A stretch of 64,000 nucleotides of DNA from Psychromicrobium lacuslunae (GTDB lineage Bacteria; Actinomycetota; Actinomycetes; Actinomycetales; Micrococcaceae). The translations under genes and the position numbers were made by a program. Location of the stretch: NCBI RefSeq assembly GCF_000950575.1, contig NZ_CP011005.1, forward strand, positions 1,798,001-1,862,000, written 5' to 3'. Of this stretch, positions 54,937 to 63,994 are shown in pieces (position 1 is the first letter of the stretch; each line of letters starts with the position of its first letter). Under the pieces are notes generated by a model that was not told the DNA's origin, searched no databases, and saw only the letters and a list, made by a program, of their open reading frames with translations.

Positions 54937-56544
54937 ATGAAGCACTCAGATGAAATCCAGCACAATCTCGCAAAGCTCACCCTGGTTCCGCTACCTGGAA
55001 GTTCGAAACCCGCCGCGAGCGGCTTCTCAGCTGCCGCGGCGCAAAGCGTGGCCTCGGAGGTCAATGTTGAGGCGACGCTGATCTTGCGTCGTCGCGCAGA
55101 ACCGAGGGCTGAAGATTTTTCCCAGCCGCACAGTAAGGCAGAGTTGACCGAAAAGTATGGGGCCGCCGAAACCGATCTCGACTTGGTCAAGGCCACCCTG
55201 AGCGGCTTAGGCCTGAGCGTGATGTCCTCCGACGCAGCGAGTCGGCGAGTGCGAATCAGCGGTTCCGCTGACTTAATGGGACGCATCTTCGGCACCGACC
55301 TGCAGAGCCATCGGGAACCCGATGCGACGGGTAGCGAAGTGACCTTTCGACACCGAAGCGGCGAGCTCTCCGTCCCCGAACAGCTTTCCGGGGTGGTCAC
55401 CGCAGTTCTTGGCCTGGACGACCGGCCACAATCGCGTACACTCTTCCGTTTCGTGCCCGCCGCCGCTCGCACCACTAGCTATACCCCGGTACAGCTCGGC
55501 TCGATTTACGGCTTCCCCGAGGAGTTCGATGGTTCGGGTCAACAGATCGCCATTATTGAACTCGGCGGCGGTTTCGTCCAGGCCGACCTTGACAGCTACT
55601 TTCATGATCTTGGTCTGCCGACCCCGAGCGTGCGAGCTATCGGCGTCGACGGTGGCGGGAATCAGCCTGATGGGAATCCGAATGGACCCGATGGTGAGGT
55701 GATGCTCGATATCGAGGTGGCTGGCGCGTTGGCACCCGGCGCCGAAATACTCGTTTATTTCGCACCGAACACCGATGCTGGTTTCGTTGACGCAGTGAGC
55801 GCCGCGGCACATGCCAAGCCGGCTCCAGCGGCGATCAGCATTTCCTGGGGGCAGAGCGAAGACGGCTGGACCGCGCAGGCCCGAACTGCCTTTGACCAGG
55901 CACTCGCGGATGCCGCGCTGCTCGGCGTCACGGTGACCGCAGCAGCCGGAGATGATGGCTCAACTGATCGCGCCCCGGATGGTAAGTCTCATGTGGATTT
56001 CCCGGCTTCCAGCCCGCATGCTCTGGCCTGTGGGGGAACTCGGCTCGAAGCCAATCCCGCCAATGGTGAGGTCTCGGCCGAAACCGTATGGAACAACGGC
56101 CCGGGCGCTGGCGCGACCGGCGGTGGCGTCAGCAGGGCTTTTGACCTTCCGAGCTGGCAACAAATCGCCGGGGTGCCCCTCGCCGAGGAAAAAGCCGGAC
56201 GTGGGGTGCCAGACGTGGCTGCCGTCGCCGATCCGGAAACTGGTTATCTGGTCAGGGTTGACGGGAAAAATACCGTGATCGGCGGAACCAGTGCGGTTTC
56301 TCCGCTGTGGGCTGCGCTGGTTGCCCGGCTGGTGCAGGCTAAAGGGCAGGGGCTCGGCCTGCTACAGCCACAGCTTTACCCGGAAAGCGGTGTCGGAAAG
56401 GTACCGCCGGGCTTCCGGGACATTGTCTCCGGCAGTAACGGAGCCTTTCAGGCCAGCCCCGGCTGGGACGCCTGCACAGGGCTGGGTGTTCCGCGAGGAA
56501 CTGAACTGCTGACTCGTCTGGTCAGCAAAAATCAGGCGGACTGA
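54937..56544 (+). CDS. S53-family serine-carboxyl peptidase (kumamolisin-like)
   Basis: 535 aa. A pro-kumamolisin activation domain (about residues 45-170) precedes the catalytic domain. The triad is Glu254 and Asp258 in GEVMLDIE, and Ser452 in GGTSAVSP; the oxyanion Asp is in AAAGDDGS. The late DIVSGSNG and GWDACTGLG form the calcium site. S53 enzymes act at low pH and are usually secreted, yet no signal peptide is visible at the N-terminus (MKHSDEIQHN). Export route or intracellular role is unclear. Confidence 0.88.
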   Translation: MKHSDEIQHNLAKLTLVPLPGSSKPAASGFSAAAAQSVASEVNVEATLILRRRAEPRAEDFSQPHSKAELTEKYGAAETDLDLVKATLSGLGLSVMSSDAASRRVRISGSADLMGRIFGTDLQSHREPDATGSEVTFRHRSGELSVPEQLSGVVTAVLGLDDRPQSRTLFRFVPAAARTTSYTPVQLGSIYGFPEEFDGSGQQIAIIELGGGFVQADLDSYFHDLGLPTPSVRAIGVDGGGNQPDGNPNGPDGEVMLDIEVAGALAPGAEILVYFAPNTDAGFVDAVSAAAHAKPAPAAISISWGQSEDGWTAQARTAFDQALADAALLGVTVTAAAGDDGSTDRAPDGKSHVDFPASSPHALACGGTRLEANPANGEVSAETVWNNGPGAGATGGGVSRAFDLPSWQQIAGVPLAEEKAGRGVPDVAAVADPETGYLVRVDGKNTVIGGTSAVSPLWAALVARLVQAKGQGLGLLQPQLYPESGVGKVPPGFRDIVSGSNGAFQASPGWDACTGLGVPRGTELLTRLVSKNQAD

Positions 56545-56566
56545 ACCGACCTGAGCTGAGGGCTGC

Positions 56567-56734
56567 TTATTCGGTGACGCCGAGTAGGCAGTCCTTGAGA
56601 CGACCAGCCTCGTCGGCATTCAGCTCAACTACCAGACGGCCGCCACCTTCTAAGGGAACACGCATAATCAGGCTGCGTCCCTCCTTCGTGACCTCCATTG
56701 GACCGTCACCGGTTCTGGGCTTCATGGCCGCCAT
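56567..56734 (-). CDS. DUF3117 small protein
   Basis: 55 aa, too short for a usual ORF cut-off. It begins MAAMKPRTGDGPMEVTKEG and ends LKDCLLGVTE, the compact beta-sheet DUF3117 family found in nearly all actinobacteria (Rv1211). ATG 56734 to TAA 56567-56569. Function unknown. It lies convergent to the S53 peptidase gene, with 22 bp between stops. Confidence 0.9.
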   Translation of the reverse strand: MAAMKPRTGDGPMEVTKEGRSLIMRVPLEGGGRLVVELNADEAGRLKDCLLGVTE

Positions 56735-56889
56735 CAGGTAAACCCCTTTACAAGTTGCTCAAGCGAATGATCGCTGAATTTTATTATCTCGCAGATCACA
56801 CTCCGGGGCCAATTGCCGAACTCTTAACCGGACAGCTTCGAGCAGCCTACGGTGACCTCGAACACCAATTTGAGGCGCATCTCCGCTGC

Positions 56890-58185
56890 TTAAGGCGGGT
56901 AGTCTCCACCGCCTGGCAGCTGCGCCCAGGCCCACAGCCAGACCACCCAAACGACCTGCAACAGCAGGAAACAGATAGTGACAGCGATCCGGAAAGCTCT
57001 CGATCGGGAAATAAAGGCGGTCGCCAAGGCAAAGGGGAACAGCGGCAGCATTAACCGGAAGGTGCTAGTTTGTGGGTGCAGCACCGCGAAAAGGTAAACC
57101 AGGTAGGCCAGACACCAGAGCCGCATATCCAAACCAATTCGGCGCACCGCCTGGGAGTTGTAGTAGAGCACAAAGCCAATGATGAGCAGCACCAGGGCGA
57201 GAGCGCCGAGCACCGGACCCAATAATTGATCCGCTGACTGTAACCATGGCTGGAAGAGCACAAGTGAACCACCGCCACGCCAGACCGCTTCGGTGTCCGT
57301 ATAAGCACTCATCTGGCCGGTGACCAACCAGGCAATCAGAGGCCAAGCGAAGGCGGCCACCCCACTCACCAGTAGCAGCAATAAGCCCGTCAGGCGCTGG
57401 GAGGCCGGGAAATCGTCGAGGCGATAACTGAACCGCCGACTCGGCAGGAAGCGCACGAGCAAGTGCAGGAAGAAGAACAGCGCAAAGGCCACTCCCACCG
57501 GACGGGAGAGCGCACTGAGCAAGACCACAGGGATCGCCAAAAGATAACGATGTTTGATCACCAAATAGAGCGCCGCGGCAAGAAAAAAAAGATTGAGCGA
57601 CTCAGCGTAAGGCACTTGCAGGATGGGTGAAATGGGAAAGGTCAGCAGGAAAACCATCGCCCAGCTTGCGGTAACCGTGCTGGCGAACAACCGGAATAAC
57701 CGGTAAATCATCAGGCTGGCCGCTAGACCAGCGAGGGTGGCTACCAACGGCGCCACTATCCCCCAGCCCAGTCCGGTCAGCATCGATATTCCTCTGACCA
57801 GCAGTGGGAAGAGCGGGTAGAAGGCCCAGTTATTCTCCGCCGTGCTGCCATCCGCCGATTGCGGCAGCTGCTGCGGGTAGAGATTATCGAAGATGCGGTG
57901 GTACCACTCGCTGTCCCAGATATTGATGAAATCTAGATAGCCGGGAGCGGCAGGGAACCAGGGGTTGGGGCCTTGATGCAGCGCCGCTGCGCTGAAAATG
58001 AAAAAGCTGATCAGCCGAGTGACTAGATAAAGCAGCCCGATCCTGAGCCACCAGGGCGTGGCGAGCAGCGACTTCGCCGCGTTTCGCAGCCAATCTGACA
58101 GCAGCAAATTAGGCCGGAAAGGTGGGCGCACTAGCTGCCGTCGCTCAGAGCTCGGCACGAACCCAGCAGTCTTCCTGATGGTCAT
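56890..58185 (-). CDS. PIG-V-like mannosyltransferase family membrane protein
   Basis: 431 aa with about ten hydrophobic segments. After the first helix comes FINIWDSEWYHRIFDN, the Asp-containing outside loop of GT-C (PIG-V) mannosyltransferases, then ENNWAFYPLFPLLVRG. It would use a lipid-linked mannose donor to modify lipids or proteins. The start ATG 58185 overlaps tag by 41 bp; GTG 58131, just after the tag stop, is an alternative. Neither has a clear ribosome site. Confidence 0.78.
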   Translation of the reverse strand: MTIRKTAGFVPSSERRQLVRPPFRPNLLLSDWLRNAAKSLLATPWWLRIGLLYLVTRLISFFIFSAAALHQGPNPWFPAAPGYLDFINIWDSEWYHRIFDNLYPQQLPQSADGSTAENNWAFYPLFPLLVRGISMLTGLGWGIVAPLVATLAGLAASLMIYRLFRLFASTVTASWAMVFLLTFPISPILQVPYAESLNLFFLAAALYLVIKHRYLLAIPVVLLSALSRPVGVAFALFFFLHLLVRFLPSRRFSYRLDDFPASQRLTGLLLLLVSGVAAFAWPLIAWLVTGQMSAYTDTEAVWRGGGSLVLFQPWLQSADQLLGPVLGALALVLLIIGFVLYYNSQAVRRIGLDMRLWCLAYLVYLFAVLHPQTSTFRLMLPLFPFALATAFISRSRAFRIAVTICFLLLQVVWVVWLWAWAQLPGGGDYPP

Positions 58186-58735
58186 TGACCAGGCCGATCG
58201 CTTGCATCATGGCATAGCTAGTTGTGGGTCCGACAAATCGAAAACCGAGTTTCTTCAGTCTTTTGGCCAAGGCCGCCGATTCGAGGGTGCTCGCAGGCAC
58301 CGGCGTTCCCGCTGGTCTGGGTGCGGGTCGGTGATCTTGCAGCAACGACCCGAGTGTCACCCCGTTGGGAAGGTTCAGAATCGCTTGCGCATTATTGATC
58401 GTTGCGTTGATCTTCAGAGTATTGCGAACGATTCCTGCATCGTTCATTAAGCGGTTGACGTCCGCGGCGTCAAAAACGGCGACTTTGGCCGGGTCAAAGT
58501 CGGCAAAGGCCGCCCGGAAGGCTTCACGTTTGCGCAAAATGGTGAGCCAGCTCAGGCCTGATTGAAAGGCCTCAAGACTGAGCCGCTCAAATAATTCATG
58601 TTCCCCGTGCACCGGCCTACCCCACTCAAAATCGTGGTAGTTCTGGTATAGCTCACTGCCCTGCAAGCCAGGCCAAGCACACCGTATTTTCTGGTCGGGG
58701 GCGGCCGACTTCTCGGCTGATACCGGATCGTTCAT
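58145..58735 (-). CDS. tag: DNA-3-methyladenine glycosylase I
   Basis: 196 aa. The zinc residues lie in CAWPG, YHDFEWGRPVHGE and, near the end, NDHQEDCW. The lesion-binding core is EAFQSGLSWLTILRKREAF with FDPAKVAVF. It removes 3-methyladenine from DNA. Its start overlaps the DivIVA-domain gene stop by 4 bp. Order matches Rv1209-Rv1210. Confidence 0.93.
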   Translation of the reverse strand: MNDPVSAEKSAAPDQKIRCAWPGLQGSELYQNYHDFEWGRPVHGEHELFERLSLEAFQSGLSWLTILRKREAFRAAFADFDPAKVAVFDAADVNRLMNDAGIVRNTLKINATINNAQAILNLPNGVTLGSLLQDHRPAPRPAGTPVPASTLESAALAKRLKKLGFRFVGPTTSYAMMQAIGLVNDHQEDCWVRAEL

Positions 58736-59295
58736 GCTCTTTCCTCCGCGGCAGTTTCTTCTGGGGCAGTTTCCTCCGGGGCCGTGTGCAGCAGCACCTC
58801 ACTATCCAGCGCAGTTTCCGAAACCAGTGCGGCTTCCGAAGCCTGCCGGGTTTCCGTGGCGCGATGCTGCGCTGCCAAGGTCTCGGTGTGAGGCCCATCC
58901 TCGGCAGTCTGCGCAACGACCGGCTGCTCGCCCTGAGTCTCAAGCGGCGTCTGCAGTTGATGGTTTAGCTCAGCGATGTGCTGCTCTTTTACTTTCAACT
59001 CGGCCGCGAGCTGATCCAAGACCTGATCGACCTGATCCATCCGATAGCCACGCAAACCCAGTGAGAAGCGAACTCGGTCGACGTCCTCTGGGGCTGGATG
59101 CTCGGGCAGCAACACCGGTGGCAGGTTCGGCACCGGCGCCGCCAGACCATCGTCCAAAAACGCGGATCCCAGCGACGGATTGGCCGGGTCAACGGAGGTG
59201 GCAGCACGCCCGGTTTCTCGACGTCGCTGGCCGATCAGGAAGAAAGCGGTAGCGCCAACTACCAGCACAGCCACAAAGACCAGTAAGTACGTCAC
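58732..59295 (-). CDS. DivIVA-domain membrane-anchored protein
   Basis: 187 aa. A single N-terminal hydrophobic segment (TYLLVFVAVLVVGATAFFL) is followed by a linker and the DivIVA motif RVRFSLGLRGYRMDQVDQVL, then a coiled-coil region (AELKVKEQHIAELNHQLQ) and a Glu/Thr-rich tail. It is similar to Rv1209 and may act at the pole or division site. GTG 59295 with AGGA upstream is preferred; 20 more in-frame codons lie upstream. Confidence 0.75.
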   Translation of the reverse strand: MTYLLVFVAVLVVGATAFFLIGQRRRETGRAATSVDPANPSLGSAFLDDGLAAPVPNLPPVLLPEHPAPEDVDRVRFSLGLRGYRMDQVDQVLDQLAAELKVKEQHIAELNHQLQTPLETQGEQPVVAQTAEDGPHTETLAAQHRATETRQASEAALVSETALDSEVLLHTAPEETAPEETAAEERA

Positions 59296-59347
59296 ATCAC
59301 TATCCTGACAGACTGCCTCGGATTTTGACGTGTTCGCGGTTCTGACA

Positions 59348-60094
59348 TCAGACACCCTCAGCGAGTCTTTGCACTGCCTCCTCTGGCGTGTCCACCACTG
59401 AGATAATGTTCAGATCTCCTTCGGAGACTAAGCCGTCGGCCACCAGAGTGTTCTTGATCCAGTCCACCATCGGCCCCCAGAACTCCCTCCCGATCAGCAC
59501 GATCGGGAACGACGTCACCTTATGCGTTTGCACCAGCACCATTGCTTCAAAGAGCTCATCGAGAGTACCGAGCCCGCCCGGCAGCACGATGAAGCCCTGG
59601 GCGTACTTCACAAACATCGTCTTCCGGGCAAAGAAATACCGGAAATTCACCCCAAGGTCTACCCATTGGTTCATGCCTTGCTCGAAGGGCAGTTCAATAC
59701 CGAGGCCAACAGATAGTCCCTTGGCCTCCACGGCTCCCTTATTTGCGGCTTCCATCGAGCCAGGCCCGCCGCCGGTGATCACCGCAAACCCGGCCGCCAC
59801 CAGGCGCCTTCCGACCTCGACTCCCATCTCGTAAAAGGCGCTGCCGGGTTTGGTGCGCGCCGAGCCAAAGACGCTCACCGCCGGGCCAATATTGGCCAGG
59901 GCTCCGAAGCCTTCAACAAACTCTGCCTGGATTCTGAGCACCCGCCAGGGATCGGTGCTGGTGAAGTCGCCCGGGGAGCGCGTATCAAGCAGGTGCTGGT
60001 CCGCTGTTGACCCTTCGGCTAAACCTCGTCGGAGTTCCACCGGACCACGATGTCGGGAGGGCACTGTCAGGTTTTTATCGGTTGGCGAGCTCAT
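59348..60094 (-). CDS. LOG-family (TIGR00730) nucleotide phosphoribohydrolase
   Basis: 248 aa. The family marks are GGGPGSMEAANKGA and LPGGLGTLDE, with Arg and Lys in FFARKTMFVKYA. LOG proteins cleave ribose-5-phosphate from cytokinin nucleotides or other purine/pyrimidine monophosphates; the Rv1205 homologue makes cytokinins. It ends 53 bp before the DivIVA-domain start. Confidence 0.9.
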   Translation of the reverse strand: MSSPTDKNLTVPSRHRGPVELRRGLAEGSTADQHLLDTRSPGDFTSTDPWRVLRIQAEFVEGFGALANIGPAVSVFGSARTKPGSAFYEMGVEVGRRLVAAGFAVITGGGPGSMEAANKGAVEAKGLSVGLGIELPFEQGMNQWVDLGVNFRYFFARKTMFVKYAQGFIVLPGGLGTLDELFEAMVLVQTHKVTSFPIVLIGREFWGPMVDWIKNTLVADGLVSEGDLNIISVVDTPEEAVQRLAEGV

Positions 60095-60260
60095 GGATTT
60101 AGGCTACGGCAACCGGCTAGCAAGGTTGGGGATTGGCGAACAAATCTGAGAGTATGACTGCGGTCACACCTTGGTCACGATCGGATCCATTTTCAAATAC
60201 TTGCTGAATAACAGGAAAACATTAGGTAGGTTCTATACATGGTATTGAGTAGGTTTTGTG

Positions 60261-61013
60261 ATGAGTAGTCAAAATGCTGCCCCTCTGGTGGAGTTGAAGG
60301 CAGTCAATAAGCACTATGGTGCACTGCACGTGCTTCAAGAGATCAATCTGAGCGTCGCCAAAGGCGAGGTAGTGGTGGTGATCGGCCCCTCTGGCTCAGG
60401 TAAGTCAACGCTCTGCCGCGCCATTAACCGGCTGGAAACCATCGATGATGGCGAGATTCGCATTGACGGGAATCTGTTGCCGCAAGAGGGCAAGCAATTA
60501 GCGAAGCTGCGGGCCGAGGTTGGCATGGTGTTCCAATCGTTCAACCTTTTCGCGCACAAAACCATTCTGGAGAACGTCACCTTGGGCCCGATCAAGGTCA
60601 AGGGCGTGTCCAAGGATGCCGCCGAGAAAGAGGCGATGGCGCTGCTGGAACGCGTCGGGGTGGGCGCCCAAGCAGCAAAACTTCCTGCCCAGCTCTCCGG
60701 CGGGCAGCAGCAGCGAGTCGCGATCGCACGAGCGCTCGCGATGAAGCCCAAGGTGATCCTGTTCGACGAGCCAACCTCGGCTCTCGACCCGGAAATGATC
60801 AACGAAGTTCTCGATGTCATGGTGGGGCTGGCACACGAGGGCATGACGATGATTGTGGTCACCCACGAAATGGGGTTCGCCCGCAAGGCGGCTGACCGGG
60901 TGGTCTTCATGGCTGATGGACAGATCGTCGAGGACGCTGAGCCAGAGACTTTCTTCACCCAGCCCAAGAGCGACCGAGCCAAGGACTTCCTGTCGAAGAT
61001 CCTGACCCACTAG
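60261..61013 (+). CDS. gluA: Glutamate ABC transporter ATP-binding protein (GluA-like)
   Basis: 250 aa. Walker [11 protein letters not shown]-loop [10 protein letters not shown], signature [17 protein letters not shown], Walker [16 protein letters not shown] 60261 is preferred to GTG 60258. The ATPase-first, binding protein, two permeases order is that of gluABCD of Corynebacterium. The 163-bp gap upstream contains a direct repeat GGTCAC-N5-GGTCAC near 60163-60180 and TTGCTG/TAGGTA as a possible promoter; none is firm. Confidence 0.88.
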   Translation: MSSQNAAPLVELKAVNKHYGALHVLQEINLSVAKGEVVVVIGPSGSGKSTLCRAINRLETIDDGEIRIDGNLLPQEGKQLAKLRAEVGMVFQSFNLFAHKTILENVTLGPIKVKGVSKDAAEKEAMALLERVGVGAQAAKLPAQLSGGQQQRVAIARALAMKPKVILFDEPTSALDPEMINEVLDVMVGLAHEGMTMIVVTHEMGFARKAADRVVFMADGQIVEDAEPETFFTQPKSDRAKDFLSKILTH

Positions 61014-61073
61014 CTCCTAGCACAAGCCCCTGCCAACTAGTCCTGACAAAACTCGCACTATTGAAAGGCAATC

Positions 61074-61973
61074 ATGAGATTCACTAAAAAAGCTGGCGTC
61101 TTCGGCGCCACCGCGCTGGCCGCAGCACTAGCGCTGACCGCGTGTGGTCAGAGCGGTTCGCCCAACGGTGGCAATGCCTCTGCTGGCCCCTCCCCTGAAT
61201 ACAAGGTCGCGTCGGATGTAAAACTCGACAGTAGCCCGACCTGGACCAAGGCCAATAAGGCCGGCAAGCTGGTCATCGGGGTGAAATTTGATCAGCCTGG
61301 CCTTGGCAATAAGAAGGCTGGCGCCGATAAGCCTGAAGGCTTCGATATTGAGATCGCCAAGTCTGTTGCGGCTGGCCTCGGCTTCAAACCCGAGCAGATC
61401 GAATTCAAGGAAACCGTCTCCAAGAACCGCGAACCGTTCCTGCAGAACGGCACAGTCGATCTGGTGGTGGCGACTTACACCATTAACGATGCCCGCAAGA
61501 AGGTCGTCGATTTTGCTGGCCCGTACTACATCGCTGGCCAGGATCTGCTGGTGAAGAAAGATAGCACCATCACCGGCCCCGACGATTTGAAGGGCAAAAA
61601 GGTCTGCTCGGTTGATGGCTCAACCCCTGCCCAGCGAATCACCGAAAAGTATCCGGACGCTCAACTGGTCACCTATGACACCTACTCAAAGTGCGTAGAC
61701 AACCTCAATAGTGGCAGCGTGGATGCTGTCACTACCGATGACGCGATTCTGCGTGGCTACGCAGCTCAGTCTTCGGGCGCGCTCAAGGTTGTTGGCAAGC
61801 CGTTCTCTCAGGAGCCCTACGGAATCGGCCTAGCCAAGGGCGATACTGCGCTGCGCACCGCCATCAATGACAGCCTAGAGAAGCTCGAATCTGACGGAAC
61901 CTGGAAGAAGGCCTTCGAGTACACGCTCGGGAGTTCCGAAGGGATAACCATTCCCAAGCCGGATCGCTACTAA
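61074..61973 (+). CDS. gluB: Glutamate-binding lipoprotein (GluB-like)
   Basis: 299 aa. Lipobox LTAC ends a hydrophobic signal at residue 24; a Gly/Ser/Asn linker follows. Binding-protein motifs are KLVIGVKFDQPGLG, GFDIEIAKSVAAGLG and DLVVATYTINDARKK. Two Cys in KKVCSVDG and YSKCVDN, a disulphide-capable pair, fit GluB-type proteins. GAAAGG precedes the ATG. Confidence 0.9.
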   Translation: MRFTKKAGVFGATALAAALALTACGQSGSPNGGNASAGPSPEYKVASDVKLDSSPTWTKANKAGKLVIGVKFDQPGLGNKKAGADKPEGFDIEIAKSVAAGLGFKPEQIEFKETVSKNREPFLQNGTVDLVVATYTINDARKKVVDFAGPYYIAGQDLLVKKDSTITGPDDLKGKKVCSVDGSTPAQRITEKYPDAQLVTYDTYSKCVDNLNSGSVDAVTTDDAILRGYAAQSSGALKVVGKPFSQEPYGIGLAKGDTALRTAINDSLEKLESDGTWKKAFEYTLGSSEGITIPKPDRY

Positions 61974-61983
61974 TTAGCCACTT

Positions 61984-62037
61984 GTTCAGCTGCTGTTGGT
62001 GCTCGCGCGAAACCGTGAGCACCAACAGCAGCTGAAC
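61984..62037 (+). promoter_or_regulatory. Strong hairpin between gluB and gluC
   Basis: 61984-62004 and 62017-62037 are perfect 21-bp complements around a 12-nt loop (GCGCGAAACCGT). No T-run follows. It starts 10 bp after the gluB stop and ends 45 bp before the gluC start. It is likely to stabilise the gluB transcript end or limit read-through so that the binding protein outnumbers permeases. Confidence 0.8.
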
Positions 62038-62082
62038 TGGCTGATTCGAAAGTTTTCAGTCCATGGAGAAAGGCTCCGACAG

Positions 62083-62748
62083 TTGGACGCAATCACAAGT
62101 AATCTAGGCCTCTTCGCCAGCGGTTTTTGGGGCACTATCGTGCTCAGCTTCTTCACCATGGTTGGCTCGCTCATTTTTGGCACCGTACTCGCTGCCATGC
62201 GGGTATCCCCAACCCCGGTACTGCGCGCTGCCGCGACCACTTACGTCAATGTGGTGCGAAATACTCCACTGACCTTGGTGCTATTTTTCTGCGCCTTCGG
62301 CCTACCCTATCTGCAGATTAGCTTCGGCAACACCACCGATCAGGTTTCCTTCAACTATGCGGTGCTTGCGCTCACTGCCTACACTTCCTGCTTCGTCTGT
62401 GAAGCCATTCGCTCGGGTATTGCCACGGTGCCGCTGGGCCAAGCCGAAGCAGCCCGTTCCATCGGCCTGACTTTCACGCAGTCGCTGCGCTTTATTATCT
62501 TGCCGCAAGGAATCCGGACCGTAGTGCCACCGCTAGCCAGCGTGATCATCGCTATGGTCAAAAACACCTCCATTGCCTCCGGCTTCAATAACAAGGAACT
62601 GATCTCTGCAATGAACGGTGTGATCGAACTTCGAGGTGATCAAGTGCCTCTGATCTTGGCCGGCACCGCTATCGCCTACTTGATTTTGAGCATTGGATTA
62701 GGCCAAATATTCGGCCTCATTGAGCGGAAAGTGAGAATAGCCCGATGA
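62083..62748 (+). CDS. gluC: Glutamate ABC transporter permease (GluC-like)
   Basis: 221 aa. Start TTG 62083 with GAGAAAGG upstream; a longer in-frame ORF begins at 61996 but crosses the hairpin, so it is rejected. Hydrophobic segments begin at residue 12 (WGTIVLSFFTMVGSLIFG), and the EAA loop is EAARSIGLTFTQSLRFIILP. The stop overlaps gluD by 4 bp. Confidence 0.88.
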   Translation: MDAITSNLGLFASGFWGTIVLSFFTMVGSLIFGTVLAAMRVSPTPVLRAAATTYVNVVRNTPLTLVLFFCAFGLPYLQISFGNTTDQVSFNYAVLALTAYTSCFVCEAIRSGIATVPLGQAEAARSIGLTFTQSLRFIILPQGIRTVVPPLASVIIAMVKNTSIASGFNNKELISAMNGVIELRGDQVPLILAGTAIAYLILSIGLGQIFGLIERKVRIAR

Positions 62749-63551
62749 GCGCATCTCAGGTTCTTTTCGACGCCCCCGGCCCTAAGGCCCGGCGCAATAA
62801 TGTGATCATCTCGATCGTCGCCGTCCTGCTGTTACTCGGGGCTATTGCTTGGATCGTCTTCAAGTTTGCCGAGGCTGGCCAGTTCGAAGCTTCGAAGTGG
62901 TCCCCTTTCAGCTATACCGACATCCAAGGCGTACTACTCAAAGGCCTCGGGTCAACATTACTAGCAGCCGCATTGGGTACCGTTTTTGCAATGCTCATCG
63001 GCGTTATTTTCGCTGTTGGGAGACTTTCAACGAAGCGATGGATATCGCTCCCCACCACTATTGTGCTGGAGTTCTTCCGCGGCCTTCCCGTACTCTTGCT
63101 GATGTTCGGAGTGTACTATCTGGGCAGCGGCAAGGTTTCACCGCTAGTAGCAGTCGTCACGGGCCTCGCCCTTTATAACGGTATGGTGATCGCGGAGATT
63201 ATCCGTGCTGGAGTCCTGGCACTCCCCAAAGGGCAAGGTGAAGCAGCAACGGCGGTTGGTCTTACTCGCGGGCAAACGCTTCGCACCATCTTGCTCCCGC
63301 AAGCCTTCCGATCAATGCTTCCGACGATCATCGCTCAAGTTGTGGTGCTTCTGAAAGACTCGGCGCTTGGCTATCTGGTGACTTACCAAGAACTGCTTTA
63401 CGCGATCAATAATATTGGTCGCGACTACCAAAACCTCTTGCCAGCCTTCATCGTCGGCGCAGCGATCTTCATTCTGATCAACCTGCTGGTGGCAGCTTTT
63501 GCTAAGTGGCTGGAACGTCGATTGAGTCGGAGCCCTAAAAAAATAAAGTAA
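62745..63551 (+). CDS. gluD: Glutamate ABC transporter permease (GluD-like)
   Basis: 268 aa. Basic start, then a first helix NNVIISIVAVLLLLGAIAW and more segments; the EAA loop reads EAATAVGLTRGQTLRTILLP. It pairs with GluC to form a heterodimeric channel. The C-terminus is strongly basic (RRLSRSPKKIK). It is the last gene, with a terminator beginning 3 bp after the stop. Confidence 0.88.
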   Translation: MSASQVLFDAPGPKARRNNVIISIVAVLLLLGAIAWIVFKFAEAGQFEASKWSPFSYTDIQGVLLKGLGSTLLAAALGTVFAMLIGVIFAVGRLSTKRWISLPTTIVLEFFRGLPVLLLMFGVYYLGSGKVSPLVAVVTGLALYNGMVIAEIIRAGVLALPKGQGEAATAVGLTRGQTLRTILLPQAFRSMLPTIIAQVVVLLKDSALGYLVTYQELLYAINNIGRDYQNLLPAFIVGAAIFILINLLVAAFAKWLERRLSRSPKKIK

Positions 63552-63553
63552 GC

Positions 63554-63597
63554 AAAATAGTTTGGGTGACCAGATTTTTGGTCACCCAAACTATTTT
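63554..63597. terminator. Intrinsic terminator after gluD
   Basis: The 18-bp arms 63554-63571 and 63580-63597 are perfect complements with an 8-nt loop, and the outer ends are A-rich and T-rich. It can work for gluD (plus) and for the small secreted-protein gene on the minus strand. Confidence 0.9.
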
Positions 63598-63607
63598 TGG
63601 CGCTAAA

Positions 63608-63994
63608 TCAGTAGTATTTGCAGACAAACTTCCAAGAGCCAGCGCTCACTTCAGTTGGATTGTGATACCAACATCTCGATCTGCTATAGCTTACGGCTCC
63701 ATGCTGAAGATTTGCATTTTGCCCGGGAGAAGAATCTACCCTGGCAATTGTTTGGCTTCCTTGAGTGGTTTCAATTACGAGAGAATGTGGATTTGTGCCC
63801 GGCCCCATACTTCCACCGCTGATCCACTTCTCTTCAACACTGCTAGCCTTCATCCCATATGGCATCGAGCTGTTGAAGTAAGTAACTTCAGCAGAATTTG
63901 CCACTTGTGCTGATCCTAAAGTAACCCCGACCGACACGAGAGAGATGCAAATTAGGATGCGAAAAGATTTGGAATCACCTCTATAGCTTCTCAC
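63608..63994 (-). CDS. Small secreted protein of unknown function
   Basis: 128 aa. The N-terminus has Arg and Lys, then a hydrophobic stretch (ILICISLVSVGVTLG) and a likely cleavage near ANSAE. The mature part is Ser, Gly and Tyr-rich with two Cys near the end (RCWYHNP and FVCKYY), probably a disulphide. No family is recognised. The local base composition is visibly more A+T-rich than the rest of the window, a hint of transfer. The start lies 6 bp from the window edge, so the true start could be beyond it. Confidence 0.6.
   Translation of the reverse strand: MRSYRGDSKSFRILICISLVSVGVTLGSAQVANSAEVTYFNSSMPYGMKASSVEEKWISGGSMGPGTNPHSLVIETTQGSQTIARVDSSPGQNANLQHGAVSYSRSRCWYHNPTEVSAGSWKFVCKYY

Noticed and set aside
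56698-57054. 118-codon plus-strand ORF over DUF3117 and the mannosyltransferase end
   Set aside because: It overlaps two supported minus-strand genes and shows no family motif.
61996-62083. Longer in-frame start for gluC at 61996
   Set aside because: It would translate through the 21-bp hairpin and adds a polar stretch before the first membrane helix; TTG 62083 has a ribosome site.
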